Below, piece after piece: positions 1 through 6,059 of a stretch of DNA of 10,795 nucleotides (position 1 is the first letter of the stretch; each line of letters opens with the position of its first letter). The notes under the pieces are model-generated. The model was given only the letters and a program-made list of their open reading frames with translations. It made no database searches and was not told the DNA's origin. This stretch comes from Parabacteroides sp. (GTDB taxonomy: Bacteria > Bacteroidota > Bacteroidia > Bacteroidales > Tannerellaceae), in assembly GCA_019411205.1 (NCBI GenBank), contig DXRF01000012.1:15596-26390 (forward strand), given 5' to 3'. A program made the translations under genes and the position numbers.

Positions 1-347
1 GTCCGAAAGTATTCCTCTTGTATCACGCTTATAAGAAAAATATCCCCGTCATTTCCTCGATGGGTGCCGGAGCCAAGATGGACCCGTCACAAGTCAGGAT
101 CGCGGATATATCGAAGACCTGCAACTGCGGTCTGGCAAAAGCCGTACGCAAACGGTTGCGCGGGTTAGGTGTAAACAGAGGTATTCCGGTTGTCTTCTCT
201 ACCGAGATCGCCAATCCGGATGCCATCATAGAGGTAGAAGGCGAACAATGCAAACGGACAACAACCGGAACCGTTTCCTATATGCCGGCGATATTCGGAT
301 GCTATTTGGCCTCATTTGTCATTCGGCAATTGACAACGGACAATTGA
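1..347 (+). CDS. tcdA: tRNA threonylcarbamoyladenosine dehydratase, C-terminal part (5' end outside window)
   Basis: This is the C-terminal third of a TcdA/CsdL (YgdL) family enzyme, an E1-like ATP-dependent dehydratase that cyclises t6A at position 37 of ANN-decoding tRNAs in the cytoplasm. The reading frame is open from position 3 to the TGA at 345-347, so the gene begins upstream of the window. The block IPVISSMGAGAKMDPSQVRI followed by DISKT matches the family's conserved segment after the Rossmann-fold catalytic region (E. coli: PLVTTGGAGGQIDPTQ then DLAKT). VVFSTE and a Gly-Cys-rich MPAIFGCYLASFVIR helix follow, as in the family. The ATP-binding motifs would lie upstream and cannot be checked. 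The last six residues (QLTTDN) are encoded by an intergenic repeat copy and are probably not ancestral. The family call is firm; the gene symbol rests on this partial sequence. Confidence 0.9.
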   Translation, partial: PKVFLLYHAYKKNIPVISSMGAGAKMDPSQVRIADISKTCNCGLAKAVRKRLRGLGVNRGIPVVFSTEIANPDAIIEVEGEQCKRTTTGTVSYMPAIFGCYLASFVIRQLTTDN

Positions 348-409
348 CAACGGGCAATTTCAGCCCCAGTCTTCTTCCAGTCGTCAATTGTCAATTATCA
401 ATTGTCAAT
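327..409. repeat. Tandem plus inverted CAATTGACAA-family repeat between tcdA and the ABC ATPase gene
   Basis: The left part holds a 14-bp unit in tandem, CAATTGACAACGGA at 327-340 and CAATTGACAACGGG at 341-354, then a partial third copy CAATTT at 355-360. After a 22-base spacer, 383-409 carries the inverted form, built from GTCAATTGTCAATT and ATCAATTGTCAAT. The two arms could fold into a long imperfect hairpin of about 25 bp with several mismatches. The element includes the last codons and stop of tcdA and ends 11 bases before the ATPase start codon. Similar words recur at 1066-1091. Function is unknown; transcript-end stability or attenuation is possible but not shown. Confidence 0.8.
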
Positions 410-420
410 CAAGAAAACGT

Positions 421-1086
421 ATGATACAAACAGAAGGAATAACCAAAAACTTCGGCTCCCTGCAAGTATTGAAAGGAATCGACCTGACGATAGGCGAGGG
501 GGAGATCGTTGCGATTGTCGGTCCGAGCGGAGCGGGAAAAACAACCCTGCTTCAGATCATCGGAACACTCGATGCTCCGGACAGCGGCAAACTATACATA
601 AACGGGACCGAAACCGTCCGCCTTTCAGAAGAGAAACTGGCTGCATTCCGCAACCGGAACATCGGTTTCGTTTTCCAGTTCCACCAGCTTCTCCCGGAAT
701 TCACCGCTTTGGAGAACGTGATGATCCCGGCACTGATCGCCCGTGAAAAACCGGCTGCAGCAGAGAAAAGAGCGAAAGAGATTCTCGACTTCATGAACCT
801 GGCCGACCGGATGTCCCACAAACCGAACGAATTGTCAGGCGGAGAGAAACAGCGCGTAGCCGTTGCCCGCGCCCTCATCAACAACCCGTCCGTAATCCTT
901 GCAGACGAACCGTCGGGAAGCCTGGACACCAAGAACAAAGAGGAACTGCACAAACTTTTCTTCGACCTGCGCGACCAGATGCATCAGACATTCGTGATCG
1001 TCACACACGACGAGCAACTGGCAACCGATACGGACCGCGTGATCCACATCAAGGACGGAATGGTTCAATTGACAACTGATAATTGA
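421..1086 (+). CDS. ABC transporter ATP-binding protein, LolD/MacB type
   Basis: This is a 221-residue cytoplasmic ATPase of the LolD/MacB branch, which powers lipoprotein release or MacB-like export with an integral-membrane partner. Motifs in order are Walker A GPSGAGKTT at 34-42, Q-loop Q86 in FVFQFHQLLPEFTALENV (a LolD-like stretch), signature LSGGEKQR at 138-145, Walker B VILADEP at 158-164, D-loop SLD at 167-169, and H-loop H196 in VTHDE. All catalytic residues are present and the length is normal. ATG at 421 is chosen because MIQTEGITKNFG is the usual family start; an upstream in-frame TTG at 388 would translate the intergenic repeat. No permease gene is in the window, so the partner must be encoded elsewhere. 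The C-terminal QLTTDN comes from a repeat copy. It is probably co-transcribed with tcdA (73-base gap). LolD is the best guess, but the symbol is withheld. Confidence 0.9.
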   Translation: MIQTEGITKNFGSLQVLKGIDLTIGEGEIVAIVGPSGAGKTTLLQIIGTLDAPDSGKLYINGTETVRLSEEKLAAFRNRNIGFVFQFHQLLPEFTALENVMIPALIAREKPAAAEKRAKEILDFMNLADRMSHKPNELSGGEKQRVAVARALINNPSVILADEPSGSLDTKNKEELHKLFFDLRDQMHQTFVIVTHDEQLATDTDRVIHIKDGMVQLTTDN

Positions 1087-1091
1087 CAATT
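1066..1091. repeat. Second CAATTGACAA-family repeat, overlapping the 3' end of the ABC ATPase gene
   Basis: The segment reads CAATTGACAACTGATAATTG followed by ACAATT. It is the same family as the units at 327-354 and, reverse complemented, the arm at 383-409. It supplies the last six codons and the TGA stop of the ATPase gene, in the same reading frame as the copy that ends tcdA. Confidence 0.75.
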
Positions 1092-1120
1092 ATTTCTAAT
1101 TCTTAGTTTTTAATTCAGAC

Positions 1121-2488
1121 ATGACAGACAACAGAGTCACATTCGGTAGCAAACTCGGAGTTATCCTGGCTACCGTAGGATGCGCCGTAGGACTGGGAAG
1201 TATCTGGCGTTTTCCTTATATGTTAGGGACGAACGGCGGTGCCGCGTTCTTGCTTATCTATATTCTTTTCATGATATTCTTAGGAATTCCGGTGATGGTA
1301 ACCGAATTCTTTATCGGCCGGTACTCCCGCAGCAATACAGTCGGTTCATTCAAGAAAATGGCCCCCGGAACGAAATGGTGCTGGATCGGATACAACGGCA
1401 TCCTGGCCGCATTCCTGATCCTGGGCTTCTATGCGGTCGTTTCCGGCTGGACACTCGAATATGTCTGGCAGACGGTAAACGGTAGCCTCTACAGTACGCC
1501 GGGTGTGGATTTTACCGCCGGTTTCGACAACTTCTCTTCCAATGCACTCCGACCGATCTTCTGGACAGCAGTGTTTATCGGACTGACACATTTCGTGATT
1601 GCTTCGGGTGTGGAGAAAGGAATCGAACGGGCTTCCAAGATCATGATGCCCCTCCTGTTCTTGATTCTGGTCGTGATGTGTGTACGTTCCGTCACACTGC
1701 CGAATGCAGAAGCCGGACTGCTGTATCTTTTCAAACCGGATTTCAGCAAGCTGACCTCATCCGTCGTGCTGAGTGCCGTCGGGCAGGCATTCTTTTCGCT
1801 GAGCCTCGGCATGGGTTGCCTTATCACCTACTCTTCTTATTTCGGGAAAGACACCAATATGTTGGCAACAGCCTGGCAGGTGACGATCATCAATACCTTT
1901 GTGGCAGTCCTGGCAGGGATCATGATCTTCCCGGCTGTCTTCAGCTTCGGGATTACCCCGTCGGCAGGCGCCCAGCTGGTATTCATCACTTTGCCTAACG
2001 TATTCGAGCAGTTACCGTTCAGCAGCTTGTGGTCACTTATTTTCTATATCCTGCTGGCGATGGCGGCACTGACTTCCACCATTTCCTTGCACGAGGTGGT
2101 GACCGCCTATATCCATGAAGAGTTCCGTATGACAAGGAAAAGAGCGGCTTGGCTTGTTTCGGCCGGTGTATTTATCTTAGGCATTCTCAGTTCACTCTCG
2201 TTCGGATTATTAAAAGAGTTCACGATAGGCGGACTGATCTTTTTCGATGCGCTGGATTACCTGACAGCCAAGATCATGCTGCCGTTAGGGGGAATGCTGA
2301 CCTGCATCTTCGTCGGGACACGTATCGACAAGAAGATCCTGAAAGCCGAGCTGACCAACGAAGGGACGATCAAGTTCCGCCTCTTCTCCATTTATGTCTT
2401 CTTCATGAAATACGTCTCCCCAATCGCCATCGGCATCGTATTCCTGAACGAACTCGGCCTGCTTGACCAGCTGAAGAAACTATTTTAA
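1121..2488 (+). CDS. Sodium-dependent transporter, neurotransmitter:sodium symporter (SNF/NSS) family, 11 helices
   Basis: This is a 455-residue inner-membrane symporter of the LeuT-fold NSS family, likely importing an amino acid or related amine with Na+; the substrate cannot be read from sequence. TM1 carries VGLGSIWRFPY (23-33), followed by NGGAAF and GIPVMVTEFFIGR, all NSS hallmarks. EKGIER (165-170) matches a conserved LeuT loop. TM6 carries AVGQAFFSLSLGMGCLITYSSY (219-240), and TM8 carries ALTST (316-320). By eye, the LeuT Na2 ligands are kept (A315, T318, S319), while at Na1 Asn27 is Ser27 and Thr254 is Ser226, with Asn258 retained. The LeuT Glu290 position appears to be Ala262. The chain ends after TM11, as in many bacterial members that lack TM12. 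It starts 34 bases after the ATPase stop, and no promoter is evident in that gap, so read-through is likely. Confidence 0.93.
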   Translation: MTDNRVTFGSKLGVILATVGCAVGLGSIWRFPYMLGTNGGAAFLLIYILFMIFLGIPVMVTEFFIGRYSRSNTVGSFKKMAPGTKWCWIGYNGILAAFLILGFYAVVSGWTLEYVWQTVNGSLYSTPGVDFTAGFDNFSSNALRPIFWTAVFIGLTHFVIASGVEKGIERASKIMMPLLFLILVVMCVRSVTLPNAEAGLLYLFKPDFSKLTSSVVLSAVGQAFFSLSLGMGCLITYSSYFGKDTNMLATAWQVTIINTFVAVLAGIMIFPAVFSFGITPSAGAQLVFITLPNVFEQLPFSSLWSLIFYILLAMAALTSTISLHEVVTAYIHEEFRMTRKRAAWLVSAGVFILGILSSLSFGLLKEFTIGGLIFFDALDYLTAKIMLPLGGMLTCIFVGTRIDKKILKAELTNEGTIKFRLFSIYVFFMKYVSPIAIGIVFLNELGLLDQLKKLF

Positions 2489-2498
2489 AACAAACCCG

Positions 2499-2528
2499 TA
2501 AGTTCCTTGCATATCGGCAGGGAACTTA
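2499..2528 (+). terminator. Hairpin downstream of the transporter gene (terminator-like, weak U tract)
   Basis: Arms TAAGTTCCTTGC (2499-2510) and GCAGGGAACTTA (2517-2528) pair over 12 bp with one T-G wobble around a 6-base loop ATATCG. It lies 11 bases after the transporter stop. The tract that follows (TACCTTTG) is not a good U run, so intrinsic termination is uncertain. The same bases carry a promoter (2507-2536), so the stem may instead be an operator or be fortuitous. Confidence 0.45.
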
Positions 2529-2536
2529 TACCTTTG
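2507..2536 (+). promoter_or_regulatory. Bacteroidetes-type promoter for the ComEA-like gene
   Basis: TTG at 2507-2509 is separated by exactly 19 bases from TACCTTTG at 2529-2536. This matches the known Bacteroides vegetative consensus (-33 TTTG-like, 19-21 bp, -7 TAnnTTTG). Transcription would begin near 2540-2545, leaving a leader of about 65 bases before the gene start at 2607. The -33 box and spacer lie inside the hairpin at 2499-2528. Confidence 0.6.
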
Positions 2537-2568
2537 TAAAATAGTATTCATTTAATAATAACTGTCTT

Positions 2569-2610
2569 ATGGAGACCAAAACCATTCGAAAAAATACATT
2601 CTTTCCATGA
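2569..2610 (+). CDS. Possible 13-residue leader ORF overlapping the ComEA-like start
   Basis: ATG at 2569 opens METKTIRKNTFFP and stops at TGA 2608-2610, sharing ATGA with the start codon of the next gene (ATG at 2607). It sits in the predicted leader downstream of the promoter at 2507-2536. The arrangement would allow translational coupling. It is far too short for homology evidence and may be chance. Confidence 0.25.
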   Translation: METKTIRKNTFFP

Positions 2611-3377
2611 ACTGGCGCGACCTTCTCTACTTCTCCAAAGGCGAACGGAGGGCACTGACTTTGCTCCTTTGCCTCATCACCGTTTCCTGGATTTTATTGC
2701 TTTGGACAAACACGAAACGGATGCCCATCAAGGCGCAGATGGATGCCCATCGAACGGAAAACCCACAGCCATCGAGCGAAAGGCAGATCATCACCGGAAA
2801 AAACACATCTGAAAGGGAAACAAATTCCATCCGGAAAGAATCCGGATCTCATCCGAATAAAACTAAAAATACCCTTAAAGATAAGAGTTCTACTCTTACG
2901 GGTAACAACCCCTACCCTACCGGCAAGAAAAGGAAAGGACATCCCCCATACACCCGGACGGAAAAGTATGCGCCGGGAACCCTCGTCGAGCTCAACACCG
3001 CCGACACTACGATCCTGAAAAAAGTTCCCGGTATCGGCAGTGCCTTTGCCCGGCGGATCATAAAATACAGAGAACTCTTAGGTGGCTTCTACGATGTCAG
3101 CCAGTTGGCGGAAGTGTACGGGATCGACGAAGAACGCTACCAAGCCCTCGCCCCCTGGTTCATAGCCGACACGCTCCGGATACGCCGGTTAGAAGTCAAC
3201 ACCTTGCCTGCCACTGCCCTCCGCAATCACCCTTACCTCGACTACCGGCAGGCGAAAACAATCGAACAGCTCCGGAAACAAAAAAGCAGGCTCTCCGGGT
3301 GGGAGAACCTGCAACTGATAGAAGAATTTACAGATACGGACAAAAAACGGCTCACACCGTACCTGTCATTCAAGTAA
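2607..3377 (+). CDS. Membrane-anchored helix-hairpin-helix (ComEA-like) protein
   Basis: This is a 256-residue protein with one N-terminal membrane segment (about 17-33, LTLLLCLITVSWILLLW) after a short basic cytoplasmic start. A long polar linker rich in Ser, Thr, Lys and Pro (about 40-120) is likely disordered. From about 122 there is a ComEA-like region: VELNTADTTILKKVPGIGSA with the DNA-binding hairpin PGIG at 141-144, then ARRIIKYRELLGGFYDVSQL. A second, degenerate copy of the unit follows (LEVNTLPATALRNHPYLDYR, 195-214, then QAKTIEQLRKQ), with HPYL where PGIG would be. In ComEA such domains bind double-stranded DNA outside the inner membrane during uptake. A DNA-related periplasmic role is therefore inferred, but no competence gene is nearby. 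ATG 2607 is the only reasonable start, since the frame is closed upstream at 2559-2561 with no other ATG. It has its own promoter. Confidence 0.85.
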   Translation: MNWRDLLYFSKGERRALTLLLCLITVSWILLLWTNTKRMPIKAQMDAHRTENPQPSSERQIITGKNTSERETNSIRKESGSHPNKTKNTLKDKSSTLTGNNPYPTGKKRKGHPPYTRTEKYAPGTLVELNTADTTILKKVPGIGSAFARRIIKYRELLGGFYDVSQLAEVYGIDEERYQALAPWFIADTLRIRRLEVNTLPATALRNHPYLDYRQAKTIEQLRKQKSRLSGWENLQLIEEFTDTDKKRLTPYLSFK

Positions 3378-3380
3378 ACT

Positions 3381-4259
3381 TTAAAACGCGGCTTGTATCA
3401 TCACGGGAAAATGATCCGACGGGAAACGACCGTACTGCATATCGTTGAGAACAGCATACTTCTTCACCTCCGTACCCTTCGTCACCCAAATATAATCGAT
3501 GCGGTTCTTCATCTCGGAATCCATCTTGAAACTGTTGTAAGTGCCTTCCGTACCATAGCGCGGCTGCTCGCTCAAGTCATACGAGTCCAGCAACAGACCG
3601 TCAGATGCCAGCGTCACCATCGGTTCGTCGGTCGGGACGGCATTGAAGTCTCCCGTCACAAAGACCGTCGCATCCGTTCCGGCAATCTGCTTGATACGGG
3701 CGATCAGCAGCTTGGAAGATTCCCGACGTGCCACCTTCCCCTGATGGTCGTAATGGGAATTGAAGAAATAGAACACTTTGCCACTCTCCTTATCGCGAAA
3801 CTTACCCCAGGAGCAGATACGGTTACAGCAAGTAGCATCCCAGCCCTTGCCCGGAACATCCGGTGTTTCGGAAAACCAGAAGTTTCCCTTGTCCAACAAA
3901 TCGAAACGACTGGTCTTATAGAAGATGGCGGAGTGTTCGCCTGCCTCCTCACCGTCATCGCGCCCGGCACCAATATAGGCATACCCATCCAACTCGGCAA
4001 CCCCGTCCAACATATGCTTGAACCCTTCCTGTGTCCCGAAGATATCGAAATCGTGGAAGCGGATCAGTCCTTTCACCATCTCTTTGCGGTTCGGCCAGGC
4101 ATTCACACCATCCTTCTCCGTGTCCATACGGAGGTTAAAAGTCGCCACGTTCAGTTCGCTCTTCCCACCAGTGGCCGGGCGGGATTCTTTCATGGCCCAT
4201 GACTGGAGCAAAGCTGCCAGCAGAAGGACCGAAGCAAATACACTTATTGTCTTTTTCAT
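3381..4259 (-). CDS. Exported endonuclease/exonuclease/phosphatase (EEP) family hydrolase
   Basis: This is a 292-residue protein of the DNase I-like EEP fold, whose members cleave phosphoester bonds with a divalent metal. A signal peptide (hydrophobic 6-19, Ala-type cleavage near SWA at 20-22) sends it to the periplasm or beyond; no lipobox is present. Fold motifs in order are FNLR with N42, TQEGF with metal ligand E78, NSHYDH with H169, GDFN with D204 and N206, RIDYIW with D255, and SDH with D282 and catalytic H283. The complete set suggests an active enzyme. The block GWDATCCNRICSWGKF (139-154) resembles the uncharacterised EEP subgroup common in Bacteroides. It is the last gene of a susC-susD operon, 26 bases after susD, so it probably processes the imported ligand. 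The substrate is unknown; nucleic acid, sugar phosphate or phospholipid headgroup are all possible. Confidence 0.9.
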   Translation of the reverse strand: MKKTISVFASVLLLAALLQSWAMKESRPATGGKSELNVATFNLRMDTEKDGVNAWPNRKEMVKGLIRFHDFDIFGTQEGFKHMLDGVAELDGYAYIGAGRDDGEEAGEHSAIFYKTSRFDLLDKGNFWFSETPDVPGKGWDATCCNRICSWGKFRDKESGKVFYFFNSHYDHQGKVARRESSKLLIARIKQIAGTDATVFVTGDFNAVPTDEPMVTLASDGLLLDSYDLSEQPRYGTEGTYNSFKMDSEMKNRIDYIWVTKGTEVKKYAVLNDMQYGRFPSDHFPVMIQAAF

Positions 4260-4285
4260 ATCTTTATCATTTATCGATTATACAT

Positions 4286-6040
4286 TTACCAACCCGGATT
4301 CTGTTTCAGGTTTCCATTCTTGATGATTGCCGACTGAGGGATCGGATAGTAATACTGGCGGCCATCGTCATACCAGATGCGCGGATCATCGTCCGACCAG
4401 GTCAGGTTTCCAGAATCCACCCCGGTCAATCCCTGCTGCGTACCCTCTCCTACCGAAACAGGCGTACAGGAAGCAGGCAGCCCGGTCGGTTTCTCTCCTT
4501 TATAGAAAATCACATCCGGCGTACCGTCCTTGTCGAGGTCCATCTGGACGTTCAGGGCGGGAACATAGATACCGGTCCAACGCATCGTCATCAGCTCGCC
4601 GCGTTTCCAACGTTTCAGGTCAGTGAAGCGGAAACCCTCCAGAGCCAATTCGATGGAGCGCTCACGGCGCACTTCAAGGATGACCGGATCGGAGATATTC
4701 GGGAAATAGTTCTGCTGGAAATAAGCGTCTACCTTGGTCGGCTTGGCAGAAAGACCGCCGGTGATACCGGCACGTGCACGCAGCACACCGACCGTATTCG
4801 CCCAATCTGCATCCGTCAGCGTCCCCAACTCGGCTTTTGCCTCGGCATAGTTCAGCAAGACTTCGGCATAGCGGAACAACGGGATCGCATTCGTGTTCAA
4901 AGCACCGGCATCGTATTTGGTATCATCCAACGTATATTTGATCGGCTGGTAGCCCGTATAGGAATAACCGTTGAAGTTAGGAGCGGCAGGCACCCCGTCG
5001 CGTTCATACCCCGGTGTGCGGATCGTCTGGGCAAGGCGTGCATCGCGATCCCGGCATTCGTCGTAGAATTCCATTGTCTCATAGCCGGCACGGTCCGTAA
5101 ACGGTGTCCCGTCCGTATTCAGGAAGGTATTGACAAAGGTACGGATCATACTGAAACGAGCTCCATACGTACCCGAAGTCCACCACCAGTTAGCTTCGCC
5201 CAACACAGCCAGCCCGGCATCGGCACAGCTCGCCAGCATCACTTCGCTGGTTACCGGCTTGTCACTGATGAACAGCGAGCGGAAAGAAGCATCCGTACCC
5301 TCACCCGTATAAATGGAATGGCCGCTTTCCTTCATAACCGTTTCGGCTGCACGGACAGCCTCCTGATACCATTCGTCGGCCGAGTCGGTCAATCCCAACT
5401 CCGTATGATACTTGCGAAAAGAAGCTTCGAAAAGGCAGATACGGGATTTCAGCGCATAAGCCACCCATTTCGTCACCAGAGAACCGGTTTCGTCCTTCAC
5501 CCGCGAGATATTCTCACAAGCAAAGTCCAGGTCTTCCAGCACATGATCCATGACGACAGTCCGCGAATCGCGGGGAGCATACAGCAACTCGTCGTTCACA
5601 CCCAATGTGCGGTCTATCCAGGGCACATCGCCAAAACGTACCACCATCTCGTAATAGAAGTAGGCGCGGAAAAAGCGGGCCAGGCCGATATAGTTGTTAC
5701 GGACAGATTCATCGACCGCCTCATTCGTGCAGTTCTCGATAAAGTAGTTGATGTTGCGCAGATCGCTCCACGACCACCCGCTGCTCAACTCGGCCGAGTA
5801 AGCCCCTTCGCGGATAAAGTTGTCGAAGCTGGTCACCGCTCCGTAATCGCACATGGCATCCTGCCTGAAACCGTCAGTGACGGAAGGGAGCATATTATAG
5901 AAAGAATAGGAATATGTTTCCAGCCCTTTCTCCGTCCTGAAGACCGTGTCTTTGTCCACCGAAGCCTGCGGTGTCTCGTCCATCGAGCAGGACGAAAGGA
6001 GTAAACAAGCTGATACAAAAGAATATATAATCCGTTTCAT
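4286..6040 (-). CDS. SusD/RagB family nutrient-binding outer-membrane lipoprotein
   Basis: This is a 584-residue surface lipoprotein that forms the lid over the SusC-like pore and captures the ligand. The signal peptide ends in a lipobox LLSSC with the lipidated Cys at 18, followed by SMDE. Family signatures are LRNINYFIENC (94-104), the TPR helix ARFFRAYFYYEMVVRFGDVP with WI after it (121-142), the C-terminal-domain stretch VRRERSIELALEGFRFTDLK, and the closing YPIPQSAIIKNGNLKQNPGW. Full length and undamaged. The start codon lies 19 bases after the susC-like stop, the typical operon arrangement. SusD-like proteins diverge with ligand, so the substrate cannot be named. There are many aromatic residues (for example WSWSDL, WWWTSG), common in glycan-binding members, but this is not diagnostic. 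Confidence 0.95.
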   Translation of the reverse strand: MKRIIYSFVSACLLLSSCSMDETPQASVDKDTVFRTEKGLETYSYSFYNMLPSVTDGFRQDAMCDYGAVTSFDNFIREGAYSAELSSGWSWSDLRNINYFIENCTNEAVDESVRNNYIGLARFFRAYFYYEMVVRFGDVPWIDRTLGVNDELLYAPRDSRTVVMDHVLEDLDFACENISRVKDETGSLVTKWVAYALKSRICLFEASFRKYHTELGLTDSADEWYQEAVRAAETVMKESGHSIYTGEGTDASFRSLFISDKPVTSEVMLASCADAGLAVLGEANWWWTSGTYGARFSMIRTFVNTFLNTDGTPFTDRAGYETMEFYDECRDRDARLAQTIRTPGYERDGVPAAPNFNGYSYTGYQPIKYTLDDTKYDAGALNTNAIPLFRYAEVLLNYAEAKAELGTLTDADWANTVGVLRARAGITGGLSAKPTKVDAYFQQNYFPNISDPVILEVRRERSIELALEGFRFTDLKRWKRGELMTMRWTGIYVPALNVQMDLDKDGTPDVIFYKGEKPTGLPASCTPVSVGEGTQQGLTGVDSGNLTWSDDDPRIWYDDGRQYYYPIPQSAIIKNGNLKQNPGW

Positions 6041-6059
6041 GTCGTTGATAGTTCTTTAA

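Noticed and set aside
388..420. Upstream TTG start extending the ABC ATPase by 11 residues
   Set aside because: The extension would translate the intergenic repeat, and the family normally starts at the ATG at 421.
2607..3377. Competence operon (comEA/comEC)
   Set aside because: No ComEC or other uptake gene is present; the protein has ComEA-like domains only, so the competence role is not claimed.
3393..4202. 269-codon plus-strand open frame opposite the EEP gene
   Set aside because: The minus strand encodes a complete EEP enzyme with all motifs; the plus frame has none.
4199..6004. 601-codon plus-strand open frame opposite the susD-like gene
   Set aside because: It lies almost wholly antisense to a clear full-length SusD protein. 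Its translation has no recognisable domain, is rich in Arg, His and Ile as expected for a shadow frame of GC-rich third positions, and has no promoter.
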